Program-made: the position numbers and the translations under genes
Notes under the pieces: generated by a model
Database searches by the model: none
Told to the model about the DNA's origin: nothing
The model's input: the letters and a program-made list of their open reading frames with translations, nothing else
Assembly (NCBI RefSeq): GCF_900119385.1
Contig: NZ_FPKO01000008.1
Location: 62,001 to 126,000 of the forward strand
Reading direction: 5' to 3'
DNA length: 64,000 nucleotides
From: Thermophilibacter mediterraneus
GTDB lineage: Bacteria; Actinomycetota; Coriobacteriia; Coriobacteriales; Atopobiaceae
Shown: positions 43,050 through 52,484 of the stretch, one piece after another
Position numbering within the stretch: position 1 is the stretch's first letter
Layout of the letters: each line of letters starts with the position of its first letter

Positions 43050-44882
43050 ATGGGCATCCTCATCGGACTGGAGCACATCGGCCACGAGTGGCCCGGCAAG
43101 CGCGTGCTCGAGGACCAGACCATCGGCATCAACGAGGGCGAGCGCATCGGCATCGTGGGCCGCAACGGCGACGGCAAGTCGACGCTCCTCGAGATCGTGG
43201 CCCACGCGCTCGAGCCCGACTCGGGCACGGTCACCTGGCGCCGCGGCATCCAGGTGGGCTACCTCGGCCAGGCGGACCGGCTCGACGACGCCGACCCCGT
43301 CCGCCGTGCCATCTTCGGCGACGTCCCCGAGTTCACCTGGGCCTCCGACGCCCGGATCCGGGCGATCCTCGACGAGCTCGTGGGCGAGCTCGACCTCGAC
43401 GGTCCCGTGGGCGAGCTCTCGGGCGGGCAGCGCCGCCGGGTCGACCTCTGCCGCGTCCTGTGCAACACCTGGGACGTCATCTGCATGGACGAGCCCACCA
43501 ACCACCTGGACCTCGCGGCCATCGAGTGGCTGGCAGAGCACCTGCGCCGCCGCTGGCCGGCGGGGGAGGGCGCGCTTCTCGTGGTCACGCACGACCGGTG
43601 GTTCCTCGACGAGGTCTGCGAGCACATGTGGGAGGTCCACGACCGCCGCATCGAGCCCTTCGAGGGCGGCTACTCCGCCTACATCCAGCAGCGCGTGGAG
43701 CGCGAGCGCCAGGCGGCCGTCATGGAGGAGCGCCGACAGAACACGCTGCGCAAGGAGCTCAACTGGCTCGCGCACGGCGCCAAGGCGCGCACGAGCAAGC
43801 CGAAGTTCCGCATCGAGGCCGCCCGCGCCCTCATCGCCAACGACCCGCCGCTCAGAAACCCGCTCGAGCTCAAGCGCCTGGCCGTCTCCCGCCTGGGCAA
43901 GCAGGTCATCGAGATGTCTGACGTGAGCTTCGCCTACCCCGGCGGGCCCAGCGTGATCGAGGACGTCTCGTGGCTCATCGGCCCCGGTGACCGCTACGGC
44001 ATCCTCGGCGCCAACGGCGCGGGCAAGTCGACGCTGCTGGCGCTCATGACCGGCGCGCTCAAGCCGACGTCCGGCACGGTGAAGATCGGCGCCTCGGTGC
44101 GCTTCGGCTTCATGAGCCAGCACCTCGACGCGCTGGCCGAGAGGGACGGCTGGCGCGTGCTCGAGGTGCTCGGGCGCTACAAGCGCAGCTACCTCGTGGG
44201 TGGCAAGATGCAGAGCCCCACGCAGCTCATCGAGCGCCTGGGCTTCGAGCAGCGCGAGCTCCAGAACTTCATCCGCGACCTCTCCGGCGGCCAGCGCCGC
44301 CGCCTGGCGCTGCTGTGCGTGATCCTGGAGGAGCCCAACGTGCTCGTGCTCGACGAGCCCGGCAACGACCTCGACACCGACATGCTCGCCGTGATGGAGG
44401 ACCTGCTCGACAGCTGGCCCGGCACGCTCATCGTGGTCTCCCACGACCGCTACCTCATGGAGCGCGTGACCGACGACCAGTTCGCGCTCATCGGTGGCCA
44501 CGTGCGACACGTCCCCGGCGGCGTCGACGAGTACCTGCGCCTGCTCGCCTCGGGCGAGAAGGACGCGGGGCAGCCCGCCGCGCCGGCCCCCGCGCCCGGG
44601 TCGTCCCCGCGCGACGCCGCCCCGGGCGCGCCCCAGGCGCAGCCCGGGCTCACCAACCAGGAGCGCCGCGAGCTCAAGAAGCGCTTCGACGCCGTGGCGC
44701 GCCGCCTCGAGAAGACCGCGGCCGACCCAGAGCGCCTGCGCGCGGAGATGGCCGCCGTCGACGCGAGCGACTACGCCGCCCTCATGGCCGCGCAGGCCGC
44801 GCTCGACGCGTGCCTCGAGGAGCGCGCCTCGCTCGAGGACGAGTGGCTCGAGCTCGCCGAGCGCCTCGGCATCGACGCCTGA
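43050..44882 (+). CDS. ABC-F family ATPase, Uup-like
   Basis: A soluble twin-ABC protein (610 aa). Walker A motifs are GRNGDGKSTLL and [11 protein letters not shown]; signatures LSGGQRRRVDL and LSGGQRRRLAL; the first Walker B is MDEPTNHLD but the second is LDEPGNDLDTD, the variant typical of Uup. The C-terminus is a coiled coil after a Pro/Ala linker (about 520-545), as in Uup's DNA-binding tail. Uup affects ribosome function and transposon excision in E. coli. GGAAGGGAG precedes the ATG at 43050. An inverted repeat TGACA-N8-TGTCA (43008-43025) sits just upstream and could be an operator. Confidence 0.88.
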   Translation: MGILIGLEHIGHEWPGKRVLEDQTIGINEGERIGIVGRNGDGKSTLLEIVAHALEPDSGTVTWRRGIQVGYLGQADRLDDADPVRRAIFGDVPEFTWASDARIRAILDELVGELDLDGPVGELSGGQRRRVDLCRVLCNTWDVICMDEPTNHLDLAAIEWLAEHLRRRWPAGEGALLVVTHDRWFLDEVCEHMWEVHDRRIEPFEGGYSAYIQQRVERERQAAVMEERRQNTLRKELNWLAHGAKARTSKPKFRIEAARALIANDPPLRNPLELKRLAVSRLGKQVIEMSDVSFAYPGGPSVIEDVSWLIGPGDRYGILGANGAGKSTLLALMTGALKPTSGTVKIGASVRFGFMSQHLDALAERDGWRVLEVLGRYKRSYLVGGKMQSPTQLIERLGFEQRELQNFIRDLSGGQRRRLALLCVILEEPNVLVLDEPGNDLDTDMLAVMEDLLDSWPGTLIVVSHDRYLMERVTDDQFALIGGHVRHVPGGVDEYLRLLASGEKDAGQPAAPAPAPGSSPRDAAPGAPQAQPGLTNQERRELKKRFDAVARRLEKTAADPERLRAEMAAVDASDYAALMAAQAALDACLEERASLEDEWLELAERLGIDA

Positions 44883-44994
44883 CGCCCCGGCGGCCGCCCG
44901 GGCGCGCCCGCGCGCCGCTCGCCGCGGCTCTCGCGAATCGGGCGCGGCCCTCCTGGGAACCATCTCCCTAACGGCAGCCGGCGACGGGAGGGCC

Positions 44995-46512
44995 ATGGGT
45001 ACGGGTTGCGCCCACGACGGGATCGAGGCGGCGGGCCGCGGCGCGGCGCGCTGCGACGTCGCGATCGTCGGCGCGGGGGTCTCGGGCTGCGCCATCGCGC
45101 GCGAGCTCGCGCGCCTCCGCGTCTCGACCTGCGTGCTCGAGGCCGAGGAGGACGTCTGCTGCGGCACCTCCAAGGCCAACTCCGCCATCGTCCACGCGGG
45201 CTTCGACGCCGCCACGGGCAGCCTCATGGCGCGCCTCAACGTGGAGGGCTCGCGCCTCATGGGGCCCCTGTGTGCCGAGCTCGGCGTGGACTACGAGCGC
45301 GTCGGCTCGCTCGTGGTGTGCACCGACCCCGCCGAGCGCGGCGGCTTCGACGCCCTTCTCGCCTGCGGCCGCGAGAACGGCGTCGAGGGCCTCCGCATCA
45401 TCGAGGCGGACGAGCTGCGGGAGCTCGAGCCCAACGTCTCCGACGCCGCCGTCGCCGCGCTCTGGGCGCCCACTGGAGCCATCGTGAACCCCTTCCAGCT
45501 CACCGTGGCCCTCGCCGAGCAGGCGGCTGTCAACGGCGTCGAGTTCAGGTTCCGCTCGCCCGTGACCGGCGTCGCCCGGCGCGCGGGCGGCGCCTGGGAG
45601 CTCGACGTGCCGGGCGGGCCGCTCGTCGCGCGCGTGGTGGTCAACGCGGCCGGCGTGCGCGCGGACGAGCTGCACAACCTCGTCTGCGCGCCTGGTGACG
45701 AGCTCGCCATCACGGCGCGCCGCGGGCAGTACCACGTCCTCGACGTCACAGCGGGGCAGCACGTGCGCCACACCGTCTTCGCGCTGCCCACGCGCCTCGG
45801 CAAGGGCGTCCTCGTGACCCCCACGACCGGCGGCAACCTGCTCGTGGGCCCCACCGCCGAGGACGTCGGCGACAAGGACGGCGTCGACACCACCGCGGAC
45901 GGCCTCGCCGAGGTCGAGCGCAGGGCGTCGCTCACGGTGCGGGGCGTCCCCCTCCGGGAGCGCATCCGCACCTTCGCGGGCCTGCGCGCCCACCAGCCGG
46001 GGCACGACTTCGTGATCGGCGAGGTCCCCGGAGCCCCGGGCTTCGTCGACTGCGCGGCCATCGAGTCCCCGGGGCTCTCCGCGGCCCCCGCCATCGCCCG
46101 CATGGTCGCCGGCATCGTGCGCGACGCCCTCGGCGGGCCCGCCGAGAGGGACCGGCTGGCGCCGCGGCCCGCGCCGGTCCCCGACGTCGCGCGCATGGCG
46201 CCGGAGGAGTGGTCGGCACTCGTCGCCGCGCGCCCCGAGTACGGGCGCGTGGTCTGCCGCTGCCGCACCGTCACCGAGGGGCAGGTCGTCGACGCGATCC
46301 GCCGCCCCGTCGGCGCGCGCTCGCTCGACGGCGTGAAGCGACGCGTGGAGGCGGGGATGGGGCGCTGCCAGGGCGGCTTCTGCGCCCCGCGCGTGCTCGA
46401 GGTCCTGGCGCGCGAGCTGGGGCGCGACCCGCGCGAGGTCACGCTGGCGGGGCCGGGCTCCGAGGTCGTCGCGGGCACGGTCAAGGACACGCTCAGGGGA
46501 GGCGCGTCATGA
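44995..46512 (+). CDS. FAD-dependent glycerol-3-phosphate dehydrogenase-like oxidoreductase (GlpA type)
   Basis: A 505-residue flavoprotein. The dinucleotide motif AIVGAGVSGCAIARELA is followed by the DAO fold with GTSKANSAIVHAGFD and HQPGHDFVIGE, characteristic of GlpA and the related hydroxyglutarate oxidase group. The C-terminus is a BFD-like [2Fe-2S] domain (VCRCRTVTEGQVVDAI, then GRCQGGFCAPRV). It is coupled (ATGA) to a second flavoprotein and a DUF1667 protein, the three-part arrangement I recall for anaerobic G3P oxidation in Gram-positives. No glycerol kinase or facilitator is nearby. Confidence 0.85.
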   Translation: MGTGCAHDGIEAAGRGAARCDVAIVGAGVSGCAIARELARLRVSTCVLEAEEDVCCGTSKANSAIVHAGFDAATGSLMARLNVEGSRLMGPLCAELGVDYERVGSLVVCTDPAERGGFDALLACGRENGVEGLRIIEADELRELEPNVSDAAVAALWAPTGAIVNPFQLTVALAEQAAVNGVEFRFRSPVTGVARRAGGAWELDVPGGPLVARVVVNAAGVRADELHNLVCAPGDELAITARRGQYHVLDVTAGQHVRHTVFALPTRLGKGVLVTPTTGGNLLVGPTAEDVGDKDGVDTTADGLAEVERRASLTVRGVPLRERIRTFAGLRAHQPGHDFVIGEVPGAPGFVDCAAIESPGLSAAPAIARMVAGIVRDALGGPAERDRLAPRPAPVPDVARMAPEEWSALVAARPEYGRVVCRCRTVTEGQVVDAIRRPVGARSLDGVKRRVEAGMGRCQGGFCAPRVLEVLARELGRDPREVTLAGPGSEVVAGTVKDTLRGGAS

Positions 46513-47831
46513 GGCGCTGCGACGTCGTCGTCATAGGGGGCGGCCCGGCCGGGCTCTCCGCCGCCGCGGCGGCCCGTGCCACCGGTGCGGGGGAGGTCCT
46601 CGTGCTCGAGCGCGACGAGCGGCTCGGCGGGATCCTCAACCAGTGCGTGCACGGGGGCTTCGGCCTGGCGACCCTCGGCGAGGAGCTCACCGGGCCCGAG
46701 TACGCCGCGCGCCTCGAGGACGCCGCGCGCGCCGCGGGCGCGACCCTCCGGACCGACGCCACGGTCCTCGGCGTCCGCCCGGCGGGGGAGGGCGCCGCGG
46801 GCGGCCCCTGCGCCCGACCGGGGCGGCGCCCGGGCGCCGGCGAGCTCGAGGTCACCCTCGTGAGCCCCGCGCGCGGCCTCGAGCGCGTGGCGGCCGGCGC
46901 CGTCGTGCTCGCGATGGGCTGCCGCGAGCGGCCGGCGGGCGCGATCGGCATCCCGGGCTTCCGTCCCGCGGGCGTCCTCACCGCCGGGTGCGCCCAGCGC
47001 CTCGTCAACTGCGAGGGGCTCCTCCCCGGCCGCGAGGTCGTCGTCCTGGGTTCCGGCGACATCGGCCTCATCATGGCCCGGCGCCTCACGCTCGAGGGGG
47101 CGCACGTGGCCTGCGTGGCCGAGCTCATGCCCTACTCGAGCGGCCTCAAGCGCAACGTCGTCCAGTGCCTCGAGGACTTCGGGATACCGCTGCTGCTCTC
47201 GCACACCGTGACGCGCGTCCTCGGCCGCCGCCGCGTCGAGGCCGTCGAGATCTCGCGCGTCGACGCCTCCGCGCACCCCGTCGCCGGGACGGGGCGCATC
47301 GTTGCCTGCGACACGCTGCTGCTCTCCGTGGGCCTGCTGCCCGAGAACGAGCTCTCGCGCGCGGCGGGCGTCGAGCTGTCGCCCCTCACGCGCGGCGCGG
47401 TGGTCGACGACTCCCTCATGACGAGCGTCCCGGGCGTCTTCGCCTGCGGCAACGTCCTGCACGTGCACGACCTCGCCGACCACGCGAGCCTGGAGGCGGC
47501 GCGCGCCGGCGCCGCGGCGGCCGCGTGGGCGCGCGGGAGAGCGACCCGCGCGCGGGGCGGCGGGGTGCCCGTGGAGCCCGGCCGCGGCGTGCGCTACGCG
47601 GTGCCGCAGCGCGTCGACCCCGAGCGCATGCCGGACGAGCTCGTGGTCCGCCTGCGCGTCGACGGCGTCTACGAGCGGCGCTCCGTCGTGGCGCGCGCAG
47701 ACGGGCGCGAGGTCGCGCGGCGGCGGCGGGACATCCTCGTGCCCGGCGAGATGGAGCAGGTCACGCTGCGGCGCGACGCGCTTCTCGCCCGCGGCGGGAT
47801 CGGGCGGGTCACGATCGGTCTGGAGGCGTGA
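46509..47831 (+). CDS. NAD(P)/FAD-dependent oxidoreductase, GlpA-partner subunit
   Basis: A 440-residue pyridine-nucleotide-disulfide-type flavoprotein without the redox disulfide. FAD motif VVVIGGGPAGLSAAAAA, then GGILNQCVHGGFGL; a second Rossmann motif VVVLGSGDIGLIMARRL binds NAD(P); GVFACGNVLHVHDLAD closes the FAD site. It should move electrons between G3P dehydrogenase and an acceptor. A 25-residue Gly/Ala/Arg-rich insertion (about 95-120) interrupts the FAD domain. Overlaps both neighbours. Confidence 0.85.
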   Translation: MRRCDVVVIGGGPAGLSAAAAARATGAGEVLVLERDERLGGILNQCVHGGFGLATLGEELTGPEYAARLEDAARAAGATLRTDATVLGVRPAGEGAAGGPCARPGRRPGAGELEVTLVSPARGLERVAAGAVVLAMGCRERPAGAIGIPGFRPAGVLTAGCAQRLVNCEGLLPGREVVVLGSGDIGLIMARRLTLEGAHVACVAELMPYSSGLKRNVVQCLEDFGIPLLLSHTVTRVLGRRRVEAVEISRVDASAHPVAGTGRIVACDTLLLSVGLLPENELSRAAGVELSPLTRGAVVDDSLMTSVPGVFACGNVLHVHDLADHASLEAARAGAAAAAWARGRATRARGGGVPVEPGRGVRYAVPQRVDPERMPDELVVRLRVDGVYERRSVVARADGREVARRRRDILVPGEMEQVTLRRDALLARGGIGRVTIGLEA

Positions 47832-48211
47832 TGGGAAGGACGGGGGAGAGGGACGCGAGGGCCCTGACGTGCATCCGCTGCCCGCGGGGCTGCCGCCTCA
47901 CGGTGGAGCTGGGAGAGGCCGGGGAGGTCGCCGGCGTTCGCGGCAACGCGTGCGCGCGGGGCGCGTCCTACGCGCGCGCCGAGGTCGCGCACCCGGTGCG
48001 CTCGGTGACGACGACCGTGCCCGTGGACGGCAGCGCGCGGCTGCGGCGCCTCCCCGTGAGGACGGAGCGCGAGGTGCCCCGCGAGCGCGTGCTCGACGTG
48101 GTGCGCGCGCTCGCGGGCGTGCGGGCGGCCGCGCCGGTCGAGATCGGCGACGTCGTCGCGGAGGACGTCGCGGGGACCGGCGTCGACGTCGTCGCCACCG
48201 CCCGCGCCTGA
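47831..48211 (+). CDS. DUF1667 protein, third component of the G3P redox operon
   Basis: A 126-residue protein with CIRCPRGC near residue 14 and GNACARG near residue 40, a four-cysteine arrangement that suggests an iron-sulfur or zinc site. Members almost always follow the two flavoproteins upstream (recalled knowledge). The ATG overlaps the preceding stop (TGATG). The small size suits an electron-transfer or assembly subunit. Confidence 0.85.
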   Translation: MGRTGERDARALTCIRCPRGCRLTVELGEAGEVAGVRGNACARGASYARAEVAHPVRSVTTTVPVDGSARLRRLPVRTEREVPRERVLDVVRALAGVRAAAPVEIGDVVAEDVAGTGVDVVATARA

Positions 48212-48230
48212 GCCGCGCCGCGCGGGCCCG

Positions 48231-49132
48231 TCAGAGCGCGAGCGCCTCGTCGCAGATCGCGCGGAGCCCGCGCACGACCCCGCGCATGTCTGCCTCCGTG
48301 GCCTCGGGGTGGATGGCGCAGATGCGCAGGCACCTCCTGCCGCGCAGCTCGGTGGTGAAGACCGCTGCGTAGCCGCTCTCGCACATCCTGCGGGACACCT
48401 CGGCGTTGAGGGCGTCGCACCCCTCGGGCGAGAGCCCCGCCGGGGCAAAGCGGAGGCTCACCATCGCCATCTGCGCGGGCGAGACGACCTCGACGTCGCG
48501 GGTGCGCTCCGCCTCGTCCTGCGCCCACCGCGCGAGGTCGAAGCCGTGCTCCACCGCGGCGGCGAGCCCCTCCGACCCCATGGTCTGGAGCGTGAACCAG
48601 AGCTTGAGCCCGCGCGCGGGCCGCGTGACCTCGGGCCCGAGGTCCCACGGGTTGGTGACGCCGCCCTCCTCGAGGTCGCGCAGGTACTCGGGGTGCGCAG
48701 CGTAGGTCGAGACGAGGTTCCCCCGGTCCCTCACGAGCACCATCCCGCAGGAGTAGGTCTGGAATAGCCACTTGTGCGCGTCCCACGAGAGGGAGTCCGC
48801 CAGCTCGACGCCGTCGAGCATCCCGCGGTGGCGGGTGAGAAGGACGCTCGCCCCGAAGGCCCCGTCGACGTGCATCCAGAGGCCGTGGGCGCGGCAGACG
48901 CGCGCGACCTCCCGCAGCGGGTCGACCGAGCCGGTGTTGGTGGTGCCGGCGGTCGCCGCCGCCACGAACGGGCGCAGCCCCGCGGCCTCGTCGGCCGCCA
49001 CCGCGCGCTCGAGGGCGGCGGCGTCCATGCGGAAGGCGTCGTCGCACGGCACGACCCTCACGTGGTCGCGCGGGACGCCGATGACGTGCAGCCCCTTTGC
49101 CACGGAGCTGTGCGTCTGCTCGCTCACGTAGT
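48231..49132 (-). pseudogene. Group II PLP decarboxylase, N-terminal third missing
   Basis: The remaining 300 residues are the C-terminal part of an aromatic-amino-acid/glutamate-type decarboxylase: YVSEQTHSSVAKG, TAGTTNTGSVDP, the PLP lysine in LSWDAHKWLFQ, and the C-terminal small domain. Family members are about 470-490 residues long, and the N-terminal dimerisation and substrate region is absent. The homology stops at 49132, the base before the 944-bp repeated block begins, and a stop codon follows on the upstream side. A GTG at 49127 could start translation, but the product would lack part of the active site. Confidence 0.85.
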
Positions 49133-49135
49133 TCT

Positions 49136-49219
49136 ACACGATATGGAGAGTAAGGGTCAGCGAGATACACACGAAATGGGGAGTAAAAGACGGGACAAAT
49201 CCACACGAAATGGAGAGTA
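49136..49219. repeat. Short direct repeat array, orphan copy
   Basis: Three copies of ACACGAWATGGRGAGTA spaced 33 and 34 bases apart. This is the same array as at 53065-53148, carried along in the 944-bp repeat. Here no ATPase gene lies beside it; it abuts the truncated decarboxylase. Confidence 0.85.
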
Positions 49220-49318
49220 TGGAGATGAACCAGTCGGTGGTAGGGAAAGTCGAACGTCGGGCGACGAGCCTCGGGCGGAGCCGACCCGCGCGCAACGCGA
49301 CCCCTGGGAGACAAAACA

Positions 49319-49362
49319 GGCCGTCTACCTGTGGGTCATTGCACATCCGCAGGTAGACGGCC
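49319..49362 (-). terminator. Terminator of surface-protein gene A
   Basis: GGCCGTCTACCTG and CAGGTAGACGGCC are perfect 13-base arms around an 18-base loop. Read on the minus strand the hairpin is followed by TGTTTTGT, fitting an intrinsic terminator 62 bases after the gene's stop. Confidence 0.8.
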
Positions 49363-49423
49363 ACGTAAGCAACACGCTAAACGGCAGGGAAGGGGAGAGG
49401 CCTCGCGCTGACCCCGGGCGGCC

Positions 49424-52318
49424 CTACTCCGCCGCGGCCAAGCGATGGAGCATGGTCGCCAGCTGCGCGCGCGTGCAGGCGCCCTGCGGGTCGAGGGCGT
49501 CGCCGTCGCCCTGGCCGCGGAGGACGCCGGCGGAGACCGCCCACCTCATGGCGACGTCGGCAAAGCCCGAGACGTCTGCCGCGTCCGAGAAGGACGAGAG
49601 GTCGCCCCCAGCCTCCGGCGAGCCAGCCGCGCGCCACAGCACGGTCGCCAGCTGCTCGCGGGTGATCGGGTCAGCGGGGCCGAAGGCGTCACCGGAGTAG
49701 CCGGAGAACACGCCCGCGCCGAGCGCCCAGGACGCCGCCTCGGCGTAGAAGCCGCTCGGGTCGCAGTCCGCCGGGAGGCCGGAGGCGCCCTCGGGCTCCC
49801 CGGCGAGGCGCCAGAGCGCCACGGCGGCCTCGGCGCGGGTGAGCGCCGACGACGTCCCGAAGAGCCCCGAGCCGTCGCCGTAGCCGGTCATGACGCCGCC
49901 CAGCCACGCCCAGCGGACGGCCTCGGAGTACCACTCGCCATCATTTGCATCGGAGAAGGGCAGCGCGTGGCCGCGGGAGTCGAGCGCGACGAGCCAGGAC
50001 GACGCGTGGTCGAAGGGCAGGCGCGCCACGCCCTCGCCGTCGACCTGAGCGGTCGCCTCGTACCCCAGCGACCCCGCCTCGTCGTCGTAGCGGTAGAGGT
50101 TAGCCCACAGACCGGCGTTTATCACGCCCACGGGGGCGGTCAGGGTCATGGTAAAGCCAAACTCACCATTGTGCTTGAGAGTGAGCTGCACCGTTCCTGC
50201 CTCGCCTGTGACGGAATTGATGAGGTTTACCGGGATGGTGCTGGTATTCAGGCTCACACCCATGTCAAGGTCGGTCAGGTCGGCGTTCTCCGGGATGTCC
50301 TGGCCGTTGACGGTCCAGGTGACGCCACCCGTCAGGCTGATCTCCAGGGTCACATCCCGGCCCGCCAGCTCCTCGAACACCTCTTTGTCCAGCTTGGTCT
50401 GGCCGGTGCGGAGGGTGATCTCAACGGTGCTGCCTTCCTTGGCGCTCTCGATCTTGTCCACGGCCTGCTGGCTGGGGGTCTTGGTGGGGGTACCGCCGCC
50501 GCTGCTGTACTGTTTCACGGTGAAGGTAGCAGAGATAGTCTCGTTAACATCGTGAGTGCCGGAAATAGTGATGTTCTCACTGTATGTACCCACGGCCAGT
50601 CCTGCCTTGGGCTGTACCGTGAAGGCGGCTTTCTCGCCTGCGGCCAGCTCCGTAGTGGAGAGAGTGCCCACATCAAAGCTGCTGGTGGAGGCGGGCTGGG
50701 TCAAGGTCAAGGGCTGGTTGCCGGTATTGGTGATGGTCACGGTCTGGGCGGCGGGCTGGGTATAGCCGGTGTAGACGCTGCCAAAGTCGAGAGCCGTGGT
50801 GTCGGCGGAAATACTGTATGTAGATGGGTTCACAGTCACCTTGCAGTTGGCGGATTTACCGCTGCCGTCCGCCGCAGTTGCGGTGATGGTGGCGGTGCCT
50901 GCGGCCTTGGCGGTAACTTCGCCGTTCTCTACGGTGGCCACTTCGGGCCTATCGCTGCTCCAGGTCACATTTTTGTTGGTGGCATCTTCAGGCTGCACCG
51001 TGGCGGTCAAGATTTCGCTTTGGCCTGTGTAAAGAGAAAGTCCGGACTTGTTCAGTGCTACGCTGGTAACAAGCACCGGGGCGGGATTGATCGTCAGTGT
51101 AAGTTCCTTGCTGTCGCTGCCAGCGGTGTTTTCAGCCTTTACGGTAAAGGTCGAAGTGTCCGCCGCAGTCGGGATACCGAAGATCGTGCCATTTTCCAGC
51201 GTTAACCCATTGGGCAGGGTACCGTGGGTGACGCTCCATTGAGTAGGAGTGTTTTCAGCCGCAAGTTGCTGATTGTAAACCGTACCCACTGTGCCGTCAG
51301 GCAGAGGGGTTGTGGTGGTGATCTTGGGCGGCGCATTAGTAATGCTTCCCGTCAGGGTGCCGCCTTCTTCGGTGGTCACGGTGCCTTCGTTGGTCAAAGT
51401 CTTTCCACCCGGGACGGTCAGGCTGGCGTCCTTTCCGACGGTCAGGGTTTCGCCCTCGTTGATGGTGAGGTCGTCCTGCAATTCCACCTTACCGTACACA
51501 GTGCCGCTCTTGCCGTTAAAGACGATACCTCCGTTGCCATCGCCGCCTGCACCAACCTGAACACCCGTTTCCTCATTGTTAGTCAGTATTTTACTGTTTC
51601 TTGTATCCACCACTGCGTTGCCGCTGACGGTCAGGCTGGAAGTGCCAGCATTGCTCGTGCCAGACCAATAATAGTAAATTCCGACATTACCATCGCCACC
51701 GGTGGTCAGGCTGCCATTATTTACCGTAATAGCAGAAGTGGATGATGCGTCGGTACTAGAGATTAGATAAACTCCATGCTGGGCAGGAGATGAAGCTGTA
51801 ACATCCGCACCGTCGATAACCAGGTTCCTATTCTTTGAACTACTAAGCGTAATTCCTGAATTACTCCCGATCGGTTTGACATCTAAGCTGCCAGGACCCG
51901 CAATAGACAAGGAGGCATTTCCAGCCGTGGACTCTACACGAATCCCGCCGGTTCCCGTTATGGTACTCGTTCCTTGGGATACTACTATTTTGAGAGAAAC
52001 ATCGGCAGTTTGACTAAAGGCAATCACGCTACCTTCGTAGGTGTAACCTTCTGCAACATTCACAGTTTGATTGTTAGTAATCTCCGCCTGATTCAGCGTA
52101 AGGGTGAAGGTGGCGGCGTCATAGTAAAACTGACCGCTGTCAGGTTCTGTACCATCAACTTTTGTCCAAGTTCCATTTTGGTTTGCATAGCAGCCGCTTT
52201 CTGTAATTCGCTGACCGGCTACATACAGGTCAATTTCGTCCGCCGCCAGCGCCGTGGCGGGCATCAGGCCCAGGCAGAGGGCCAGGACGCAAAACAGGCT
52301 CAAAAATCGTTTTTTCAT
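49424..52318 (-). CDS. Large SLH-anchored surface protein A (mosaic)
   Basis: A 964-residue exported protein. Signal peptide 1-25 (ALCLGLMPATALA). Residues 30-330 are a repetitive beta-helix-like region with many T/S/N/G, of the kind called carbohydrate-binding or pectin-lyase-like. A putative Ig-like segment (PLPDGTVGTVYNQQL onward), a BIG2 domain (SVALNKSGLSLYTGQSEILT), a choice-of-anchor Ig-like domain (DFGSVYTGYTQPAAQTVTI) and three SLH repeats (about 790-964) follow. Residues 748-964 are identical to protein B. The 5' 2.2 kb is clearly AT-richer with non-host codons (AAA, GAA, ATT), the SLH end host-like. The signal peptide resembles Oscillospiraceae proteins (recall). AGGAGG precedes the ATG. 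Confidence 0.85.
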   Translation of the reverse strand: MKKRFLSLFCVLALCLGLMPATALAADEIDLYVAGQRITESGCYANQNGTWTKVDGTEPDSGQFYYDAATFTLTLNQAEITNNQTVNVAEGYTYEGSVIAFSQTADVSLKIVVSQGTSTITGTGGIRVESTAGNASLSIAGPGSLDVKPIGSNSGITLSSSKNRNLVIDGADVTASSPAQHGVYLISSTDASSTSAITVNNGSLTTGGDGNVGIYYYWSGTSNAGTSSLTVSGNAVVDTRNSKILTNNEETGVQVGAGGDGNGGIVFNGKSGTVYGKVELQDDLTINEGETLTVGKDASLTVPGGKTLTNEGTVTTEEGGTLTGSITNAPPKITTTTPLPDGTVGTVYNQQLAAENTPTQWSVTHGTLPNGLTLENGTIFGIPTAADTSTFTVKAENTAGSDSKELTLTINPAPVLVTSVALNKSGLSLYTGQSEILTATVQPEDATNKNVTWSSDRPEVATVENGEVTAKAAGTATITATAADGSGKSANCKVTVNPSTYSISADTTALDFGSVYTGYTQPAAQTVTITNTGNQPLTLTQPASTSSFDVGTLSTTELAAGEKAAFTVQPKAGLAVGTYSENITISGTHDVNETISATFTVKQYSSGGGTPTKTPSQQAVDKIESAKEGSTVEITLRTGQTKLDKEVFEELAGRDVTLEISLTGGVTWTVNGQDIPENADLTDLDMGVSLNTSTIPVNLINSVTGEAGTVQLTLKHNGEFGFTMTLTAPVGVINAGLWANLYRYDDEAGSLGYEATAQVDGEGVARLPFDHASSWLVALDSRGHALPFSDANDGEWYSEAVRWAWLGGVMTGYGDGSGLFGTSSALTRAEAAVALWRLAGEPEGASGLPADCDPSGFYAEAASWALGAGVFSGYSGDAFGPADPITREQLATVLWRAAGSPEAGGDLSSFSDAADVSGFADVAMRWAVSAGVLRGQGDGDALDPQGACTRAQLATMLHRLAAAE

Positions 52319-52319
52319 C

Positions 52320-52484
52320 TCACACTTCCTCCTTGGCTCTCACAGGGATTAAGGCGGCGATGGCCGCGGCCGCTGCAAGGACCGCGCCGATGGCAGCGAA
52401 AATGGCCCACCGCCGATTCCGCCGGTTGATCTCTCCAATGCGCCGCTTGACTGCGGCAACCCGTTCTTCCGTGGTTCGCATCAT
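52320..52484 (-). CDS. 54-residue single-pass membrane protein
   Basis: Reads MMRTTEERVAAVKRRIGEIN, a basic helical stretch, then a membrane helix (WAIFAAIGAVLAAAAAIAAL) and a short tail ending KEEV. Its ATG overlaps the stop of the upstream chimeric frame (ATGATG/TGA), and its stop lies two bases before the surface-protein A start, whose ribosome-binding site it contains. I do not know the family. It appears to have arrived with the AT-richer segment. Confidence 0.6.
   Translation of the reverse strand: MMRTTEERVAAVKRRIGEINRRNRRWAIFAAIGAVLAAAAAIAALIPVRAKEEV

Larger units (their letters stand above)
49133..50076. repeat. 944-bp direct repeat, copy 1
   Basis: No difference was found from 53062-54005 (offset 3,929). 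It contains a short-repeat array, a terminator hairpin, and the 3' end of surface-protein gene A encoding its SLH anchor. The two sequences diverge at once on both sides: upstream is the broken decarboxylase, downstream the AT-richer body of gene A. Confidence 0.95.

Noticed and set aside
49133-50076. The 944-bp repeat as an insertion sequence
   Set aside because: It has no transposase and no terminal inverted repeats, and each copy is the end of a larger gene; duplication or recombination explains it better.
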